A DNA stretch of 64,000 bases from Cordia subcordata (lineage: Eukaryota; Streptophyta; Magnoliopsida; Boraginales; Cordiaceae). Below the pieces are notes generated by a model. That model searched no databases, was not told where the DNA came from, and saw nothing but the letters and a program-made list of their open reading frames with translations. Shown one piece after another: positions 43,644-56,066 of this stretch (its first letter is position 1; every line of letters starts with the position of its first letter). The stretch is from positions 8,928,001-8,992,000 of the forward strand of contig JAPTOF010000015.1 of NCBI GenBank assembly GCA_028554755.1. Reading direction: 5' to 3'. A program made the translations under genes and the position numbers.

Positions 43644-45070
43644 ATGGCAAAAAATAGAAATGATCTCCCTCTTCTTGTTCCCTATAATGGGAATAATAAT
43701 CCACATCCTACTTTACTTCCTCCTCCTGCTATTTCTTTCATGAGAACGTTGGGCTTTCTAGGCTCATGAATCCACGCCAAGTAGTCGATGACATGACTGT
43801 TTGGCAATACTTCCTTCCTTATGCCTTTGAGCCGAATATGGCCATCCATCCACTGGGTTTGGGGGAGGCGAGTTTTGAGATTAAGCATGGGATTGTAGCT
43901 ATGCTCTTGTCTTTCTATGGTAGGAGTAATGAGAGTCCCCTAGCATATGTCACTGATTTTGTGGAGATTTGTTCCACTTTCAATTTTCCAAATGTGTCTC
44001 AGGAGAATATTAATCTTAGACTTTTCTCTTTCTCCCTCAAGAATAAAGCCAAACAATGGTTGTAATTCTTGCCTGATAGAGCTATTACATTTTGGGATGA
44101 GCTCTAGTCCTGATTCTATCAAAGGTTTTACCCCATGGCTAAGACTGCTGACCTACAAGCTTCGATTTTGACCTTCTCTCAATATGAGTTTGAATCTTTC
44201 CACGAGACGTGGGAGAGGTATAATGATTTATTGCATCAGTGTCCACATTATGGGTAAGATACCCACGATATTCTGCATTACTTCTTTAGGGGTCTTACCA
44301 AGTCCTAGCGCATGATAGTGAATGCCATGTCGGGTAGGGGATTCTATAATCTGAGACCTAGTGATGCTTGGGGGATTTTAAAGCATGTTACTAAGGATTC
44401 TTTTCAAAATATGGCATTGGCTAGGTTGAGTAGGAGTAATCCTAGGAAAGGAGTTAATGAAGTAAGCACATCCCATGATCTTCCTTCTAAGGTAGAAGCA
44501 TTGACCCATAAGCTTGACCAATTGATTTCTTTAGGTCTAGCATATACACCTGGTCATAGGGTGAATCCGCTAGTATCGTTGTCTTCTTCTTTTGTCGTTG
44601 AGATGTGTGCCTTATGTTCAGAGTCATCCCATGAGACTATAGCTTGCCCATTAGCACCACAGTTTCCAGAATTCATTCAAGAGCAAGTCCATGCTGCACA
44701 TGGGTACTCACGAGAGTATAACCTTTACTCGAACACATATAATCTAGGGTGGAGGGATAACCCTAAGTTTTCTTGGCATAATAATCACTTCGAGTCCCCC
44801 CAGCCCCATGTCCCATTCCAGCAGCGACCTTGCCCTGCTCAGTCAAATCCACTAGGTTTTTATCACGTAAATCCATCTAAACTTCTTAGTACCCCACAGG
44901 ACCAGCGGCCATCTATTTTCGCTCTTCCCACTCAGTCTATACCTTCACTTCTTACATCATCCTTTAGCCAGCCTAGTAGCGACAATAAGTTTGATCTTCA
45001 ATTGCAGATGTTTTAGTCACAAAAGCAGCACATAGCTAATATGGATGCCTAGTTAGGTTAGTTAGCTAGT
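43644..45070 (+). pseudogene. gag: Element C gag
   Basis: The ATG at 43644 starts MAKNRNDLPLLVPYNGNNNP, a typical Athila-type gag N-terminus. After a frame change near 43760 the capsid region follows with LRLFSFSLKNKAKQWL (about 44015-44064). After stops at 44064, 44104, 44256 and 44307, the 44312-45016 frame carries SDAWGILKHVTKDSFQN and the intact zinc knuckle CALCSESSHETIAC (CX2CX4HX4C, about 44610-44655). A Tyr/Asn/Pro-rich region follows. Most stops are TAG/TAA at positions suggesting former Gln codons. Confidence 0.85.
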
Positions 45071-46130
45071 CAGTTGAGTGCTAGAGAGCCAGGCAAGTTG
45101 CCTGCCCAGCCTAAGGTAAATCCTAGAGGTCAATCCAGTTCTTCCTCTAATCCTTCTTACACCACTTATGCACAGTCGAAAGTAGTTATTACACTTAGGA
45201 GTGGTAAAGTCATTAACAATAGGGTGAGAGAGAAGGAAAATTCAATTAAGTTTGCACCTAGTGTTCCTATAGAGCTTAGTAAGGTTAGGGACCATAAGAG
45301 AAAGGAGACCATCAGAGAGAGAGATGAGAGTAGTACTCTTCCGCATAGGGAGAGGAAGTAATCTATAGAATCTAGTGATGTCGTCCCTAGAGTACCTTTT
45401 CCAGCCGCACTAGAAAAGCCCAGATCTGTTGAAGACATTAGGATGAATAAGATCTTAGAGCACTTGAAAGACCTCAAGGTGAACTTTCTTCTAGTTGACG
45501 CCATTGTGTTTATTCCTGCTTATTCAAAATTCTTCGAAGATCTATGCACACGAAAGCGAAACGATTCCTACATGTCGAAAATAGTGAAGCTCACTGAAAA
45601 GGTAAGTAGCATTTGCACTTCGGGCATCCCACCCAAGTTGAAAGACCCAGGAGCTTTCACCATTTCGTGTTGCATTAAGAAGACCCCGATTGATCATGCT
45701 CTTCTAGATTTAGGGTCTAGTGTAAATTTGATTCCCTACTCAGTCTACTAGCATCTAGATTTGGGGAGTTATCTCTCACGTACGTCATTTTGCAGTTAGC
45801 TGATAGATCTGAGTGGAGGCCGCGAGCTATAGTAAAGAATGTCATGGTTCAGGTTGGAGAGTTTATGCATCCAGTTGATTTCATTATCTTAGATATGGAT
45901 TCTGGCCATGATACTAAGCACTCTACACCTGTTCTCTTAGAACGCCCCTTCTTAGCTACAGCTGATACAGTCATTCATTGAAAGTCAGGGTTACTAGAGA
46001 TTAAGTTTAGGAATCTGAAGGCCACTATAAGAGTTGCGGAGGCAACGAATAGAGAAAGTACAGGTATGGATGATGAGGAGGAGTGTTTTGCTGTTGATGT
46101 TATGATTCGTGTGTAGAGGAGCATGCCTGT
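45071..46130 (+). pseudogene. pol: Element C protease region
   Basis: The linker carries VVITLRSGKVINNR (about 45180-45225). 45443-45751 includes ILEHLKDLKVNFLLVDAI and the active site ALLDLGSSVNLIPYSVY (about 45700-45748; DLGS instead of DTGA, normal in this clade). A TAG (45749-45751) replaces a Gln present in element E. 45790-45981 continues with VMVQVGEFMHPVDFIILDMD and LERPFLATADTVIH. Only nonsense and one frame change separate it from an intact domain. Confidence 0.85.
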
Positions 46131-47870
46131 AAGATATTGTTTGTTGAGGATGAGTTAGCTAAGCTTAAAGCCATTTTAGAGCAGTTTGATTCTGAGTCAT
46201 TTGTTAGCAAGTATGTAGCTTCCACATCCATTTTTATTCACTCTAGGCCTAAGAAAATGATTGAGATTAGTCAGTCTAAGGGTCTTCCTTTAGAAGTGTC
46301 TAGCGATCCCTTTACGGTTGAGTCTCCCTCATCTTTAGAGTTCAAACCCCACCCTAAGCACTTGAAGTATGCATTCTTAAGACCTGATGAAATCCTTCCT
46401 GTGATTATAGCATCTGATTTGTCCAGTGAGAATGAGAAGTGTCTTCTAAGATTCCTTAGAAGTCATAAGGAGGCCATAGGGTGGACAATTGGTGATTTAA
46501 AAGGTGTAGACCCTTCAGTTTGTATTCATAGGATTCACATAGAAGAAGGTACGGTACCTTCTCATGAGATGCAACGACGATTTAATCCACATATGAGTGA
46601 AGTTATGAGAACAGAGGTTATTAAGCTATTAGATACAGGTATCATTTATCCTATCTCTGATAACGAATGGGTTAGTCCTGTACGGGTAGCACCAAAAAAA
46701 TCTGGGATCACGGTGATAGAGAATAATAAGGGTGAGCTAGTTCCTACACGAATCTCCACAGGTTGGAGAATGTGCATAGACTATTGGAAGCTCAACTCTA
46801 GGACTCCCTTCCTTGACCAAATTTTCGATAGAGTAGCTGGTCACGGTTATTACTGCTTTTTAGATGGGTATTTGAGATATAATCAAATTCCCATGTTTCC
46901 CCAAGATTAGGAGAAAACTACCTTCACGTGCCCTTACGGAACCTTTGCTTATAGGAGAACGCCGTTTAGTCTTTGCAACGCACCTGCCACTTTTCAAAGG
47001 TGTATGATAGCTATCTTTAGTGATATGATTAAGAGGCACTTAGAGGTTTTCATGGATGATTTCTTAGTCTTTGGTGTGAGTTTTAATGAATGCCTGGTTA
47101 CCTATCTTTATTGTTAGACCGTTGTATTATGATGAATCTTGTGCTGAGTTGGGAGACATCACATTTTAAAGAGGAATAGTCATGGGTCATGTAGTGTTTT
47201 TTGATGGTATCGAAGTTGACCTAGCCAAAGTAGAGCTTATAAAGAAGTTGTCCATTCTTAAGACTGTTAAGGATGTGAGATCCTTCCTTGGCCATGCAGG
47301 TTTCTATCATAGGTTTACTAAGGATTTTAGCCAGATTACCCATCCACTGTCTAGGCTCTTAATGCAAGATGTTTTATTTGTGTTTGATGAAGAGTGCACT
47401 AGAGCTTCTGATAGGCTTAAATCCTTGCTATCTTCTTCCCCTATTATCCAACCGCCTGACTACAATCTTCCTTTTGAGATTAGGTGTGATGCATCAAATT
47501 TTGCCATAGGAGTTGTATTATGATAGCGTAAGGATAGGTTGCCCCATGTGATCTACTATGCTAGTAAGACTCTAGATAAGGCTCAGAAAAATTACACCAC
47601 CACCGAGAAAGAGCTTCTAGCAGTAGCGTTCTCCTTTGATAAGTTTGGATCATACATTCTTGGGTGTAAGGTTATAGTTTACACTAATCATGTGGCTTTA
47701 AGGTATCTTTTGTCTAAGCATGAATCTAAACCCCGCTTGATTAGGTGGATGTTCCTTTTGTAGGAATTTGACATAGAGATTAGAGATAAAAAGGGTAGTG
47801 AGAATTTTGTTCCTGATCATTTATCCCATTGTATTCATGAGTCCCGTAGTGATTCTATTCCCTTCTGTGA
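46131..47870 (+). pseudogene. pol: Element C reverse transcriptase and RNase H
   Basis: 46137-46910 covers the linker and the N-terminal reverse transcriptase: IIYPISDNEWVSPVRVAPKK, GWRMCIDYWKLNSRT, then CFLDGYLRYNQIP. The KDHFPL motif is deleted after SRT. Beyond a TAG (46908-46910), the [20 protein letters not shown] and VFMDDF (catalytic, about 47047-47064) motifs follow in phase. 47182-47523 has the connection ([16 protein letters not shown]) and RNase H start (CDASNFAIG); 47539-47763 has [20 protein letters not shown] and [10 protein letters not shown]. Stops: about 47521-47526, 47761-47763. Confidence 0.87.
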
Positions 47871-48622
47871 GTCTTTTTTAGATGAACAATTATTTGTTGT
47901 CTCACATCACACACCATGGTATGCACATATAGTAAATTATCTGGTTACAGGTCTGTTGCCACCCCAGTGGGAGAAAAGAAAAGAATAGGTTTTATTCACA
48001 GGTTAAGCATTTCTTTTGGGAAGATCCTTATCTCTTTAAGGTGTGTGCGGATCAGGTAATTCGTAAGTGTGTTTCAGAGAGCGAGTTTGAAAGTATTTTC
48101 AATATGTGTCATGGTGAAGTGTGTGGAGGTCACTTTGGAGGAAAGAAAACTGCATTTAAAGTCTTGCAAAGTGGATTCTTTTGGCCCACACTCTTTAGAG
48201 ATGCCTAGGAATTTTGTGAAAAGTGTGTTCGATGTCAAAAATTTGGGTAAATTTTTAGGAGATATATGATGCCCTTTTCCCCTATCCTTGTGTGAAAACT
48301 CTTTGATGTTTGGGGAATTGATTTCATGGGTCCGTTTCCACCTTCCTTTGGGTATCAATACATCCTAATGGCTATTGACTATGTGTCCAAGTGGGTTGAA
48401 GTGCTTGCTACCCGAACCAATGACCACAAGGTTGTGGTCAAATTCACTTGAGAGCACATGCTTTCTAGGTTTAGGGTACCACGAGTCTTGATCAGTGATG
48501 GAGGAAAGCATTTCTGCCATAGGACACTCGAGTCTTTACTTAGAAAATATTCAATCACTCATAAGATTGCTACCTCATATTACCCTCAAACAAGTGGACA
48601 GGTTGAAGTTTCAAATAGGAAG
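47871..48622 (+). pseudogene. pol: Element C integrase, N-terminal and core part (cut at 48622)
   Basis: After the HTPWYAHIVNYL region, the HHCC zinc-binding module ends with CEKCVRCQKFG-type sequence (about 48216-48250), with TAG at 48206-48208 for Gln. The catalytic core follows: [17 protein letters not shown] (first Asp, about 48315-48365) and [12 protein letters not shown] (second Asp, 48487-48522). [10 protein letters not shown] at about 48593-48622 is where the A LTR begins. The remaining integrase resumes at 56067. Confidence 0.85.
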
Positions 48623-48623
48623 G

Positions 48624-50464
48624 TGATGTGTTGTGTTTTTGTGTGTGTTTGCATTGTTATTTGCCTATATTTAAGAGGTATTTAGTTCTTTAAAAGATGC
48701 ATTAGTGTAGTGCTTTTGATAAGAATAGGCTTAAGCATAAAGAAATGTACATATTGAGTTTAAGAGACAAATTGCTACACTAATTGCTTGTTTTCAATGA
48801 TTTAGGTGAACTTTGGGTTAAGATCAAGATTGAACGATGATAGGTGGTGAAGATGGGAGATGTACAGGTCAAAACAAGAAGATCAGAGGCTAGAAAAATA
48901 GAGAATAGAGGAAGGAAGTCAACCGAACGACCTAAGAGAAAGAGCCGGTCGACCAGCCACTAGCGTCGATCGACCAGCTAGGTCAACCAGCCAGTCCAGA
49001 GAGCACCATCAAAAAGCCGGTCGAGCTAAGAGGAAAAGCCGGTCGACCTAGAGTTCATGAAAAGCCGATATAAAAGCCCAATTTTTAGACTAAAAGAGGG
49101 GGATCTTTTTGAGAGAATTCTAGGGAGGATCTTCACACACCCATCACACACACACTTAACCCTAGTCTTTACACATATCACACACACTCTCTTACAAATT
49201 TCATCACCTTGAAGCAAGAAGATTTAGGGGTTTCAAACATTTGGATTCAAGTTTGCTCAAGAGCTTTGTACAAGATTAGCTAGGATGAAAGGGAAGCTTT
49301 ATAAACTCCCTTTTATTCTATCTCTTATTATGATTGAGTAGACTTGTGTAGGGTGATTTAGCTTATGTAATGGGTTAGCTATATACTCTTATGATATGGG
49401 ATTAAATGGCTGAATATATACATGTTTGATTTTCATGTTCAAATGGTTATTTTCTCATTCATGTCTAAGTGTTTGACTAAATGCCTAAATGAGTAACATT
49501 TGTATAAATTGAAGTCTATTTATTACTAAACATATCTAATCCATGCTATAATCATGTCTATGTGGTTATATGTGGACGCTATGAAGTGGGTAATGCTTAT
49601 ATTCATGTCTATGTGTATATTTGCATGCCTAGTAGTGAATATGACTTCAATAACGAATACATGTTAGTTGTTAATTGCTTCTAATGGTGTAACTCATGCA
49701 TGATGATGTTTGGTAGTTGAATAGATTCATTTATTCACGAACACCTTGGCCAAGAACACGTAGGAATGTGCTATCAAGTCAAATCTCACTATAGTGACCT
49801 TAGAATGACGGTAAGCAATTTAGGGCTAGCCTAGGCCGAGTCTCCTTTGGCTTTAAATCAAGCCAATAGATTTTAGGATAGGTTTAGTTGACCTTAGCGA
49901 CACTAGGCCTTGGCTTTAAATCCAGCCAATGATTTAGGTACTAGGGTAGGCTCATTCTAAGTCACTTAGGAAGCTGATTGGTCACTCTTAAGGCCCTAGG
50001 TCATAAGGACCACGCCGTAGCTCTAGGAGGTACCGCCTAGGGACAGACCCGCACCAAGTCCTAGGGGGAAATTAAGACACTAATTTAGCAACCTAGTTAA
50101 GAGCAATTATGAAACAAGCCATCATTCTTTAATCCTATAGCATTTGAGTATAGAATCACCCATTCATAAGTTGAAGTCACCCTAACCCCTTTCCATTTGT
50201 TAGTTCTTTTAGATTATCTTGTTTCCCACTCTCCATTCCCATAGTTTAATTTAATTTGTTTTAGTTAGAGCTCCCGACCATCAAAATCCAAAATCCTGAA
50301 AATAGATTGTTTAGGTTTCTTCTTAGGCATACTCTAGAACACACCCCAAGAATCTATCTCCCAACATAGCCTCCATGTGGAATCGACCCCGTACTTGTAT
50401 ACACTTTGTTACACTAATCCGTGCGCTTGCGTGTCTTTAGAGCTTGCACTCGAGAGACGCATCA
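48624..50464 (+). repeat. 5' LTR of element A (1841 bp)
   Basis: It starts TGATGTGTTGTG and ends ACGCATCA before the primer site. Contents: GGTCGACC-rich block (48940-49050), TATAAAA (49069-49075), ACACACTTAACCCTAG leader (49147-49162), CATGTCTA..TGT motifs (49460-49615), duplicated CTTTAAATC..CCAA subrepeats (49850-49932) and the conserved core (50003-50065). Confidence 0.92.
49069..49075 (+). promoter_or_regulatory. TATA box of the A 5' LTR
   Basis: TATAAAA in GCCGATATAAAAGCCC; the same element is at 54670-54676 in the 3' LTR and, as TATAAAT, at 27445-27451. Confidence 0.55.
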
Positions 50465-50649
50465 AGTTCTCGGCGCCTTTGCCGGAGAGGCACGGTGGTT
50501 TGCATTTTTTGTCTGTGTGTTTTGGTTGTTGCTTTTCTTACTTTCTTGCTTTTCTTTTATAGTTTGTTTAGTTTTCACTTACCTTGTTTATTGTTTATAT
50601 TATCTTGTTTTGATCTTTGCTTGTCTATTTTAGCTTTTGTCTTTATCTG
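50465..50649 (+). other. Primer site and leader of element A
   Basis: AGTTCTCGGCGCCTTTGCCG followed by GAGAGGCACGG (50465-50495) is the tRNA-Asp-type primer site. A T-rich leader runs to about 50649. Confidence 0.75.
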
Positions 50650-51752
50650 TCCCTAAGCAAGACTACTCCTAAGCATATATCATGATGCTTAAAGAGTTGT
50701 CAAAAGTATTGACTTGCTATCTTGATGAATCTAAGGAGTATGAGGTGCCATTCCTATTGTAAAAGGGATCTCCAAGGTTTTTTCGGATCCTCCTCTCAAT
50801 CATAAGGGTTCTCGCACCTCACAGGAACTTACCAAGTAACTAGAGCCACCATGAACCTAGGATCCCAACTCACGCACCCAGGATACTGATATTTTGTGCC
50901 CCCATCACTAACATGGCCTTCCAACATATACTTAGCCCAAAGATACAAGGAAAAGGGAGAATTACATCACAATGGCTTGCAATTGGTGTAAGAGCCTTAT
51001 TCACAATAAAACGGAACGATGTTCTCGGTGATTTGGGCCCCAGTGTAACGAGCTTTCAACTAGCACATCCCAGCCACCTAAGGCTTAGGGTATTAAGGGA
51101 AGAAACCCCCCTCGGGCATACTAACTCGGGTTTCGCCAACCACTTCAAACGAAAAAACAAAGAAAGAGAACTAAACATGTGTCAAATTGACATTGTGTCT
51201 TTTGGCACTTATTTAGCATACTTCATTTTTTTATTGCCATTTGGCTTTTTTTCCACATTTTTCACCTTTTTTTTCACTTTTTGCATTTTCCAATTCTTTT
51301 GGATTTTTTTCTCAATGCATATCATCAACACAACGAAAAGAAAAAGAAAGACTATGGTACACTAAAAGAACCATGTAAGTAAGAGACCATCCACATCAAC
51401 AACCCTCTAAAAAGTAGTTTTTTCCAACTAGGTTATGGGGCAACTACAAGGTGCATTCTTAGAAATTCTCACTCCCCACAGTTTTCAAGAAGATTCTCTT
51501 CAAAGTCCTAGTTCTCCCTCCATTCTATTCACTCCGATAAGACAACCTCATCTTCGCCAATCAATTAAGTCAATCAAGAAGATCCAACACTCCAATCAAC
51601 ATAGAGATAAACGACTCTACATACACAAACAATTGAAAAAAAAATTTCACCATTTTGAGCAAAACTATGCAAATCTACCCTTTATGTCAAAAAATGAAAA
51701 ACGAAATGAACTTCTACACCACCAAACCTAAACTTTGCTTGTCCTCAAGCAA
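50650..51752 (-). repeat. Inverted copy of a gypsy 3' tail (probably the rest of the C tail)
   Basis: Read on the minus strand from 51752 it follows the tail layout: TTGCTTGAGGACAAGCAAAG, GTTTAGGTTTGG, a GTGGGGAGTGAGAAT stretch, poly-A blocks, ACACAATGTCAATTTGACAC, GGAAGGCCATGTTAG and CTTGCTTAGGGAC. It is more diverged from the direct A tail (53129-54203) than A is from E, so it probably belonged to element C, whose own tail stops at 57020 just before this point of the layout. The 150-codon plus-strand frame here (50913-51365) is an artefact. Confidence 0.75.
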
Positions 51753-53128
51753 GTCCTTATGGCACTTTTGCCTATAGGAGAATGCCCTTCAGTCTTTGTA
51801 ATGCCCCAGCAACTTTCCAGAGATATATGATGGCCATTTTTAGTGACATGATTGAGAGGTATTTAGAGATATTCATGGATGATTTCTCAATCTTTGGTGA
51901 TAGTTTTGATGAGTGCTTGAGTCACCTCTCTTTAGTCTTAGACCGATGTGTGGAGAAGAATCCAGTGTTGAGTTGGGAAAAATCCTATTTCATGGTGCAA
52001 CAAGGGATAGTGTTGGGTCATGTAGTTTCGTCTAGTGGTATTCAAGTTGACCTAGCTAAGGTAGAATTGATTGAGAAGTTGTGGATTCCTAAGTGTGTCA
52101 AGGATATTAGATATTTTCTAGGACGTACAAGATTCTACCATAGATTCATTAAGGATTTTAGCCATATTGCACGTCCCTTGTCTAGGCTCCTAGCACAAGA
52201 TGTCCCTTTTTACTTTGATGATGAGTGTGTTAGGGCTTTCAATAGGCTTAAATCCTTATTGTCTACATCCCCGATTATCCAACCACCTGACTATAGTCTC
52301 CTGTTTGAGATTATGTGTGATGCATCTAATTATGCGATAGAAGCTGTTTTAGGTCAAAGGAAGGATAAGTTGCCCCATGTTGTGTACTATGCTAGCAAGA
52401 CTCTTGACGAAGCCCAAAAGAACTATACCACTACGGAAAAAGAGCTTCTAGCAATAGTCTTCACCCTTGACAAGTTTAGGTTATACATCCTAGGGTCCAA
52501 AGTGATTGTTTACATCGATCATCCAGCATTGAAGTATTTGTTGTCTAAGAAAGAATCTAAGCCTTGCTTGATTAGGTGATTGCTCCTCCTTCAAGAGTTT
52601 GACATAGAAATCTGGGATAAGAAGGGTAGAGAAAACTTAGTTGCGGATCATCTTTCCTGTCTTGCTAGCGAGTCTTCTAGTGATCCATCCCCTTTTCATG
52701 ATTTATTTCCTGATGAGCAATTGTTTGCCGTATCTCATCACACATCATGGTTTGCTCATATTGTCAATTATCTTGCCACCGGGCATTTTCCTTCCTATTA
52801 GGAGAAGAGAGAAAAAGATAGGTTCCTAGCGCAAGTTAGGCATTTCTTTTGGTAGTACCCCCATCTTTTTAAAGTTTGTGTGGATCAAATGATTTGCCAG
52901 TGTATGCCCAAGGACGAGTTTGAGAGTGTTTTGAGCATGTGTCATGATGAGGGGTATGGGGGTCATTTTAGCGAGAAGAAGACCGCCGCGAAGGTCTTAC
53001 AATGTGGACTATTTTGGCCCGCTCTCTTTAGGGATGCCCAAGAGTATTGTAAAAAGTGTTTTAGATGTCAACAATTCGGGTCCATCTATGGGAAAAACAT
53101 GATTTATCATTGGCATGGAAAGCTTTGA
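51753..53128 (+). pseudogene. pol: Element A pol fragment: reverse transcriptase C-terminus, RNase H, integrase zinc finger
   Basis: The fragment begins at the [12 protein letters not shown] motif. The 51782-52579 frame holds [14 protein letters not shown], the catalytic FMDD (residues 31-34), the connection and most of RNase H ([39 protein letters not shown]). A TGA at 52577-52579 is followed by the 52580-52801 frame (ADHLSCLASES). 52880-53128 contains the integrase zinc-binding module (HDEGYGGHFSEKKT, CKKCFRCQQFGS). At about 53100 it jumps into tail sequence. The N-terminal half of the reverse transcriptase is not here; a matching piece of the same family ends at 57021 on the other strand. 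Confidence 0.87.
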
Positions 53129-54203
53129 AGAAAATATAAGGTTGTATCTATCATTTCTCCACTTGTTCCATGTTTTTCCCCCATTCCCACCACCCTTACT
53201 TGCTTTGTAATGCCAAATTGCTTGTTTATGTGTTTTGATCTATTTGCTTGAGGATAAGCAAAGTTGAGGTTTGGGGGTACAGGAGTTTGGTTTTCTTGTT
53301 TTATATCTTGCTTAGGATAGATTGCATTATGTGCTTAAAAGTGGGGAAAATTTTTCAATTTTGATGCATGTAGAGTCATTTATTTCTTTGATTGACCATT
53401 GTGATTGACTCTGTTGATTGGTGACTATGAGATGCATTGTGGGGAAATGAATAAAGTGGTTTGAAAATTAAGTTTTAGAAGGGATGCTCTTCAAAGTTGT
53501 GGGGAGTGAGGACCTTTAAGAATAACTCATGTAGCTATCCCATAGCTTGGTAGGAAAGAGTGTTGAAAAAAGGTTGTTGATATGAGTGCCCTTCCTTGAT
53601 TAGTTCTTTTTAATGTGCTAAATCCTTTCTTTTTCTTTTCTCTTTGTGAATACAATACAAAGCATGAAAAATCCAAAAAAATAATAATTTGAAAAAGGCA
53701 TAAAGGTGCAAAAATATTTATATAAAAAAATTGAAAAAAATGAAAAAAAAAAGAAAAAAAGCCAAAGGCACCAAGAAGTTTTGTGAATAAGTACATAAGT
53801 GACATAATGTCAACTTAGCACAAGTTATCCTCTATGTAAATATGTGAATAAGGCTTGTTCTAAGCCATTATGTTTGTATATTCTCTCAACTTGTCTTTGA
53901 GACTTGGTGCATGTTGGGAAGGCCATGTTGGTTAAGGAAGCACGAAATATCAACATCTCGGGTGTGTGAGTTAGAATTCTAAGCTTGTGGTGGCTTGGCT
54001 ACTTGGGAAATTCTCATAAGAAACGAGACCCCTTATGAGTAGAGGGAAGATCCAAAGAGGCTTAGGGATCTTTCCACAATAGGAATGCCCCCTTCATGCT
54101 TCTTAGACTAACTCTGATAGAGAGTCAATCCCTTATGTGGTTCTAGAAATAAACTTAAGATTGTACTTGCTTGGGGACAAGCAACGAGAAGGTTTTGGGG
54201 TCT
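53129..54203 (+). other. 3' tail and polypurine tract of element A
   Basis: Noncoding, collinear with the LARD tail (13370-14449), including AGCATGAAAAATCCAAAAAA (53662-53681), GACATAATGTCAACTTAGCA (53801-53820) and GCTTGGGGACAAGCAA (54170-54185). GAAGGTTTTGGGG (54188-54200) is the polypurine tract. Confidence 0.75.
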
Positions 54204-56066
54204 TGATGTATTGTGTTTTTGTGTGTGTTTGCATTGTTATTTGCTTATATTTAAGAGGTATTCAGTGCTCTAAAAGATGCATTAGTGTAGTGCTTTTGAT
54301 AAGAATAGGCTTAAGCATAAACAAATATACATATTGAGTTTAAAAGACAAATTGCTACATTAATGGCTTGTTTTCAACAATTTAGGTGAACTTTGGGTTA
54401 AGATTGATATTGAACGATAATAGATGGTGAAGATGGGAGATGTACGGGTCAAAATAAGAAGATCGAAGGCCGAAAAAACAAAGAATGGAGGAAGGAAGTC
54501 AGTCGAACGACCTAAGAGAAAGAACCGGTCGACCTAGCCACTCCAGAGAGGTGCTAAAAATAGCTGGATGACCACCCCTATAGAGCCAGTCGACCTAGTC
54601 CAGAAAGCACCATCAAAAAGCCGATCGAGTTAAAAGGAGCAGGTTGACCGGCAGTTTATGAAAAGCCGATATAAAAGCCCAATTTTCAGACTAAAAGAGG
54701 GGGATCTTTTGGGGAGAATTCTAGGGAGGATCTTTACACACCCATCACACACACACTTAACCCTAGTCTTTACCCATATCACAAACATTCTCTTACGCAT
54801 TTCATCACCTTGAAGCAAGAAGATTTAGGGGTTTTAAACATTTGGATTTAAGTTTGCTGAACAGTTTTGTACAAGATTAGTTAGGATGAAAGGGAAGCTT
54901 CATAAACTCTCTTTTATTCTATCTCTTATTATGATTGAGTAGACTTGTGTAGGGTGATTTAGCTTATGTAATGGGTTGGCTATGTACTCTTATGATATGG
55001 GATTAAATGGCTGAATATATACATGTTTGATTTTCATGTTCAAATGGTTATTTTCTCATTCATGTCTAAGTGTTTGACTAAATGTCTAAATGAGTAACAT
55101 TTGTATAAATTGAAGTCTATTTATTACTAAACACATCTAATCCATGCTATAATCATGTCTATGTGTTTATATGTAGATGCTATGAAGTGGGTAATGCTTA
55201 TATTCATGTCTATGTGTATATTTGCATGCCTAGTAGTGAATAGACTTTAATAACGAATACATGTTCGTTGTTAATTGCTTTTAATGGTGTAATCCAAGCA
55301 TGACGATGTTTGGTAGTTGAATAGATTGATTTATTCATGAACACCTTAGCCAAGAACATGTAGGAATGTGCTATCAAGTCAAATCTCGCTATAGTGACCT
55401 TAGGATGACGGTAAGCAATTTAGGGCTAGCCTAGGCCGAGTCTCCTTTGGCTTTAAATCCAGCCAATAGGTTTCAAGATAGGGTTAGTCGACCTTAGCAA
55501 CACTAGGTCTTGGCTTTAAATCCAGCCAATGATTTAGGCATTAAGGTAGGCTCATTTTAGGTCACCTAAGAAGCTGATTGGTTACTCTTGAGGCCCTAGG
55601 TCATAAGGACCACGCCGTAGCTCTAGGAGGTGCTTCCTAGGGACGGACCCACACCGAGTCCTAGGGGAAAATTAAGACACTAATTTAGCAACCTAGTTAA
55701 GAGCAATTATGAAAACAAGCCATCATTCTTTAATCCCATAGCATTTGAGTATAGAATTACCCATTCATAAGTTGAAGTCACCTTAACCCCTTTCCATTTG
55801 TTAGTTCTTTTAGATTATCTTGTTTCCCATTTTCCATTCCCATAGCTTAATTTAGTTCGTTTTAGTTAGAGCTCCCGACCATCAAAAATCCAAAATCCCA
55901 AAAATAGATTGTTTAGGTTTCTTCTTAGGCACACTCTAGAACACACACGAAAAATCCATCTCTCAACATAGCATCCTTGTGGAATGAACCCCACATTTGC
56001 ATACACTTTTCTACACCGATCCGTACGCTTACGGGTCTTTAGAGCTTGCACTCGAGAGACGCATCA
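54204..56066 (+). repeat. 3' LTR of element A (1863 bp)
   Basis: It starts TGATGTATTGTG after the purine tract, ends ACGCATCA and is collinear with the 5' LTR throughout (TATAAAA at 54670-54676). It differs from the 5' copy by scattered substitutions and a few indels, so the insertion is not very recent. Confidence 0.92.

Larger units (their letters stand above)
48624..56066 (+). mobile_element. Gypsy element A inserted in element C, internally rearranged
   Basis: Direct LTRs 48624-50464 and 54204-56066 (TGATGTG...ACGCATCA) bound an interior that keeps the primer site, a reverse transcriptase C-terminus through integrase zinc-finger fragment (51753-53128) and the 3' tail. GGAAG stands at 48618-48622 (one extra G before the LTR) and at 56067-56071, a near-perfect target duplication. 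Gag, protease and reverse transcriptase N-terminus are absent; instead an inverted tail segment (50650-51752) follows the leader. The integrase core is deleted. Confidence 0.88.

Noticed and set aside
50913..51365. 150-codon plus-strand frame right after the element A leader, where gag should be
   Set aside because: The region is an inverted 3' tail copy. Its Phe-rich end is the complement of the poly-A block, and no gag motif is present.
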